Source: Deinococcus sp.
Lineage (GTDB): Bacteria > Deinococcota > Deinococci > Deinococcales > Deinococcaceae
Length of the DNA: 18,167 nucleotides
Assembly (NCBI RefSeq): GCF_018260405.1
Contig: NZ_JAGLBG010000050.1
Span: forward strand, 1-18,167
Direction of reading: 5' to 3'
Part shown: piece after piece, positions 15,744-18,167 of the stretch
How positions within the stretch are numbered: position 1 is the stretch's first letter
Layout: each line of letters opens with the position of its first letter
Program-made: the position numbers and the translations under genes
Notes under the pieces: generated by a model
Told to the model about the DNA's origin: nothing
Database searches by the model: none
The model's input: only the letters and a program-made list of their open reading frames with translations

Positions 15744-17662
15744 CGGCTTACCTCCGCCGCCGGTGCGCGGTGCGGGTCTTCAGTACTGTGTTCGGTCTCG
15801 GGGTCGGTGTCCAGGTCGCTCGCCAGCCGCTGCAACCGCTCCAGCTCGGCGTAATGGCCGCCCAGGGCCAGCAGTTCGTCGTGGCTGCCCTGCTCGGTGA
15901 TGTGGCCTTCTTCCAGCACCACGATCTGATCGGCGTGTCTCAGCGTACTGACGCGGTGGGCGATCAGAATGACCGTGCGGCCCCGGGCCACCTCGCGCAC
16001 CCCGTCGATGATGCTGCGCTCGGTCTCGGTGTCCACGGCGCTCAGGCTGTCGTCCAGGATAAGAATGGCCGGTTCGCGCACGATGGCGCGGGCAATGGCG
16101 GTGCGCTGGCGCTGGCCGCCCGAGAGGGTCACGCCGCGTTCGCCCAGCATGGTGTCGTACCCCTGCGGAAACCCTTCGATATCGCCCGCCAGTCCGGCCC
16201 GCGCCGCAGCCTGCTGCACCCGCACGGGGTCGGGATGCTGCGGGATGTCTGGCATGTTGGGTAGTCCCACCACGCTGATTCCGGTTGGTACGGCGGGCAG
16301 GTCGGAATTGTTCAGGCCAAAGCCGATGTTATTAGCGATGGTGTCGCTGAACAGAAACGGCTCCTGCGGCACCACGCTGATGCTGTCGCGCAGGGTCGCC
16401 AGCGGAATGACCCGCAGATCGTGCCCGTCGATTTTGACTATGCCGGAAGTCGGGTCAATGCTGCGCATGATCAGCTGCGCCAGCACCGTTTTGCCGCTGC
16501 CGGTCGGCCCGGTGATCCCCAGAAAAGTCCCGGCGGGCACCTCCAGATTGACGTCGCTAAGCACGGTGGTGTGACCGTAAATCAGCCCCACATGCTCAAA
16601 CGAAATAGCTCCGTGAATAGTCTTGATGCCCAGGTCGGTTCTGCCGGGTTCGTCGTGTACTTTAGGACGCGCTTCCAGCATCTCCCGCAGGCGCACCCAA
16701 GAAGCCAGCCCGCGCTGCGTCACGCCGGTGATCCAGCCGATCATCATCATCGGCCACGACAGGCGGCCCAGCATGATCATGTACTGCACCAGCATCCCGG
16801 TGGTAAATTCCTGGTTGCCCGTGGTCAGAATCAGGCGGCCCCCGACATACAGGATGATCCCGAACGCCAGCCCGATCAGCAGCGTGGCGAACGAGCGCAG
16901 CGGCCCGTCCACTTTGGTCAGGGCGATATTGCGGCGCAGCAGTTCCAGATTCATGGCCCGGTAGTCGGCAATTTCGCGGTCTTCGATGGCGTAACCCTTG
17001 ACCACCCGCGCCCCGCTGAAGTTCTCCTGGGCCTTGGCGGCGATCAGGCTGCTCTGCTCCTGGGCGGCCTTGTGGCGCTCGTTAATCAGCCGGGCCAGAT
17101 AAGCCAGCACGCCCACAATGATCGGAATCAGCGCCAGCACGATCAGGGTCAGCTGCCAGCTCAGGCTGAACATCACCGCGAACGCCGTAGCGAACCCCGA
17201 GATGATGTTCACGATCTGCCAGGCCCCGAACCCCAGCATTTCGCGCACGGCGCTCAGGTCGCCCGTGAGGCGGTTCATCAGGTCGCCGGTTTTGGCGCGG
17301 TCGTAATAATTCTTGTCGAGGGTCTGAAGGTGCGCAAAGATGTCGCGCCGCACTTCGTATTCCGTCTGCCGGGAAGCCACGATGATCATGCGGCGCATCA
17401 GCAGGGTAAAGCCCCCGGCCGCTATGGCCGCGGCGACCAGCCCCAGCGCGTACAGCCCAGCGTCCGGCAAGGCAATGCCGGTGGTGCTGGCCTTACCGTC
17501 GGCTGCTCCGGTCAGACCGTCGATGATGCGGCGAATAAAAAAAGGCGGCAAAAGCTGTAGCCCGTTGGCGATCGCAATGGCACTGAGGCCGATCACGTAC
17601 TGCCGCAGGTGAAGCCGCAGATAAGGAAGCAAACTGTTGAAACTGTCCAAAGGAAACCTCAT
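15740..17662 (-). CDS. ABC exporter half-transporter, subunit with Asp at the catalytic Walker B position
   Basis: First gene of the exporter pair; 640 residues with a six-helix membrane domain and an ATPase domain. The membrane domain carries NYYDRAKTGDLMNRLTGDLS, typical of exporters. Walker A GPTGSGKT is at 385-392, the Q-loop reads VVPQEPFLFSDT, the canonical LSGGQ is at 513-517, Walker B reads LILDDSLSAVD with Asp538 where Glu is normal, and His569 is in LIAHRVST. About 30 extra, Pro-rich residues (encoded around 16222-16312) sit between the Q-loop and the signature. The C-terminal tail is acidic and hydrophilic. The start is uncertain: ATG 17662 places the protein start just before the first helix; GTG 17707 would add 15 residues. 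Neither has a good ribosome site. No dedicated regulator is adjacent. Confidence 0.87.
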   Translation of the reverse strand: MRFPLDSFNSLLPYLRLHLRQYVIGLSAIAIANGLQLLPPFFIRRIIDGLTGAADGKASTTGIALPDAGLYALGLVAAAIAAGGFTLLMRRMIIVASRQTEYEVRRDIFAHLQTLDKNYYDRAKTGDLMNRLTGDLSAVREMLGFGAWQIVNIISGFATAFAVMFSLSWQLTLIVLALIPIIVGVLAYLARLINERHKAAQEQSSLIAAKAQENFSGARVVKGYAIEDREIADYRAMNLELLRRNIALTKVDGPLRSFATLLIGLAFGIILYVGGRLILTTGNQEFTTGMLVQYMIMLGRLSWPMMMIGWITGVTQRGLASWVRLREMLEARPKVHDEPGRTDLGIKTIHGAISFEHVGLIYGHTTVLSDVNLEVPAGTFLGITGPTGSGKTVLAQLIMRSIDPTSGIVKIDGHDLRVIPLATLRDSISVVPQEPFLFSDTIANNIGFGLNNSDLPAVPTGISVVGLPNMPDIPQHPDPVRVQQAAARAGLAGDIEGFPQGYDTMLGERGVTLSGGQRQRTAIARAIVREPAILILDDSLSAVDTETERSIIDGVREVARGRTVILIAHRVSTLRHADQIVVLEEGHITEQGSHDELLALGGHYAELERLQRLASDLDTDPETEHSTEDPHRAPAAEVSR

Positions 17663-18129
17663 GCTTGGCTGGAAAGGGCCAGTTGAAGAAAGAATGTGGA
17701 AGGTCACCGCGCCGCCGGACTGAAGCCTATGTGCGCGCCAGCATACGCCTTATTGTTCAGGGCCGAATGCGCCACATGGCTCAGTGAATGACCTCCCGCA
17801 AGGCTGCGTGGTGTCGCCAACGACTGATGAAGCTGCGCCGCAAAGCGAGTAGAAGCAAAGAGGGGTATAGGGCGTGGAGTTGGCAACTTGGTCGGTGCCC
17901 TTGCAGATTGTTTAACGGAACAGCTGGCAGTCTGCATTACCCTTTCGCGCCTCGCTGCTGCTTCTGCCGTACAACTCTACGCGTCCCTCTTCCCGTAGAA
18001 GAAGGTTTTCTGACCCTCTGCGACGGAAAAGGGCCTTGCAAAGTAAGGGGTGAGGGGTCTTTTTAATGTGGAATTTGAGCCATCCCGAAATCTAAGAGGC
18101 TGTCTGAGGCCCATATCGTCGGAGTATCC
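17663..18129. other. Gene-poor region between the exporter operon and a new plus-strand gene
   Basis: The exporter promoter must lie here on the minus strand, but I cannot point to a convincing -35/-10 pair. Short frames on both strands are rich in Pro, Arg, Cys and Ser and resemble translated intergenic sequence. At 18012-18064 a GACCCTC / GAGGGGTC long-range pairing encloses a small CCTT/AAGG hairpin and ends in TTTTT. Confidence 0.5.
18012..18064 (+). terminator. Possible structured terminator or repeat remnant
   Basis: GACCCTC (18012-18018) can pair with GAGGGGTC (18052-18059) with one bulged G. A CCTT/AAGG hairpin lies inside, and TTTTT follows at 18060-18064. No plus-strand gene upstream clearly needs it, so it might be a degenerate repeat element. 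Confidence 0.3.
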
Positions 18130-18167
18130 ATGCTGCCCTCTTCATCAGGCGCACAATCGCTGGAGCA
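18130..18167 (+). CDS. Possible start of a gene running off the right edge
   Basis: An ATG follows GGAG at 18121-18124 with a 5-base spacer, and the frame (MLPSSSGAQSLE) stays open to the window end. Twelve codons are too few to identify the product. Confidence 0.4.
   Translation, partial: MLPSSSGAQSLE

Noticed and set aside
16421..17560. 379-residue plus-strand frame opposite the exporter gene
   Set aside because: Composition (many His, Gln, Pro, Asp) is that of an antisense shadow of a membrane protein gene, and it has no domain.
17704..17937. Minus-strand 77-residue frame upstream of the exporter
   Set aside because: Ser/Pro/Ala-rich with no hydrophobic core or ribosome site; looks like translated intergenic sequence.
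17788..18066. Plus-strand 92-residue frame
   Set aside because: Arg/Cys-rich and its end arises from the repeat-like palindrome; no ribosome site and no family recognised.

Overview
The window looks like chromosomal DNA of a Deinococcus species. The GC content is high, the Snf2-family ATPase carries the type of Walker-A intein known from Deinococcus Snf2 proteins, and some genes have an AT-rich -10 box set almost directly on the start codon with no Shine-Dalgarno sequence, as in leaderless Deinococcus transcripts. The genus is an inference; no rRNA is present. Most genes are housekeeping or transport genes in two opposed blocks that converge at about 9.5 kb.

Plus-strand block (1-9488). The window opens inside rimM, followed closely by trmD (tRNA m1G37 methyltransferase) and then secG (preprotein translocase). 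After a 365-base spacer with a terminator and a good -10 box come two overlapping ATPase genes of the dipeptide/oligopeptide ABC family (dppD-like, dppF-like), without their permeases or binding protein. After another gene-poor gap with a strong hairpin lies a 4.5 kb gene for a SWIM-zinc-finger Snf2/Rad54-type ATPase. It is interrupted exactly inside its Walker A motif (GK|T) by a 348-residue intein. The intein starts with Ala instead of Cys/Ser and has the Trp-Cys-Thr signature of class 3 inteins plus a LAGLIDADG endonuclease. An NfsA-type nitroreductase/flavin reductase gene follows, then a strong bidirectional terminator.

Minus-strand block (17662-9645). Read in transcription order, it first holds two overlapping half-transporter genes for an ABC exporter. 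Their ATP sites are asymmetric: one subunit has Asp in place of the Walker B Glu, the other has a variant LSTGQ signature, as in heterodimeric exporters. Next is the phosphate-uptake cluster pstS-pstC-pstA-pstB. Upstream of pstS is an array of four TGAC/GTCA repeats at exact 11-nt spacing, which fits a PhoB/PhoP operator. A hairpin between pstS and pstC probably lets more PstS than membrane components be made. No phoU or pho two-component gene is in the window.

The right end (17.7-18.1 kb) is mostly non-coding and ends with a plausible start of a new plus-strand gene.

The most interesting items are the class 3 intein that keeps a DNA-dependent ATPase inactive until it splices, and the four-repeat Pho operator overlapping a probable leaderless pstS promoter. 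I found no CRISPR array, phage, transposase, tRNA or rRNA, and nothing that forms a clearly new multi-gene system.
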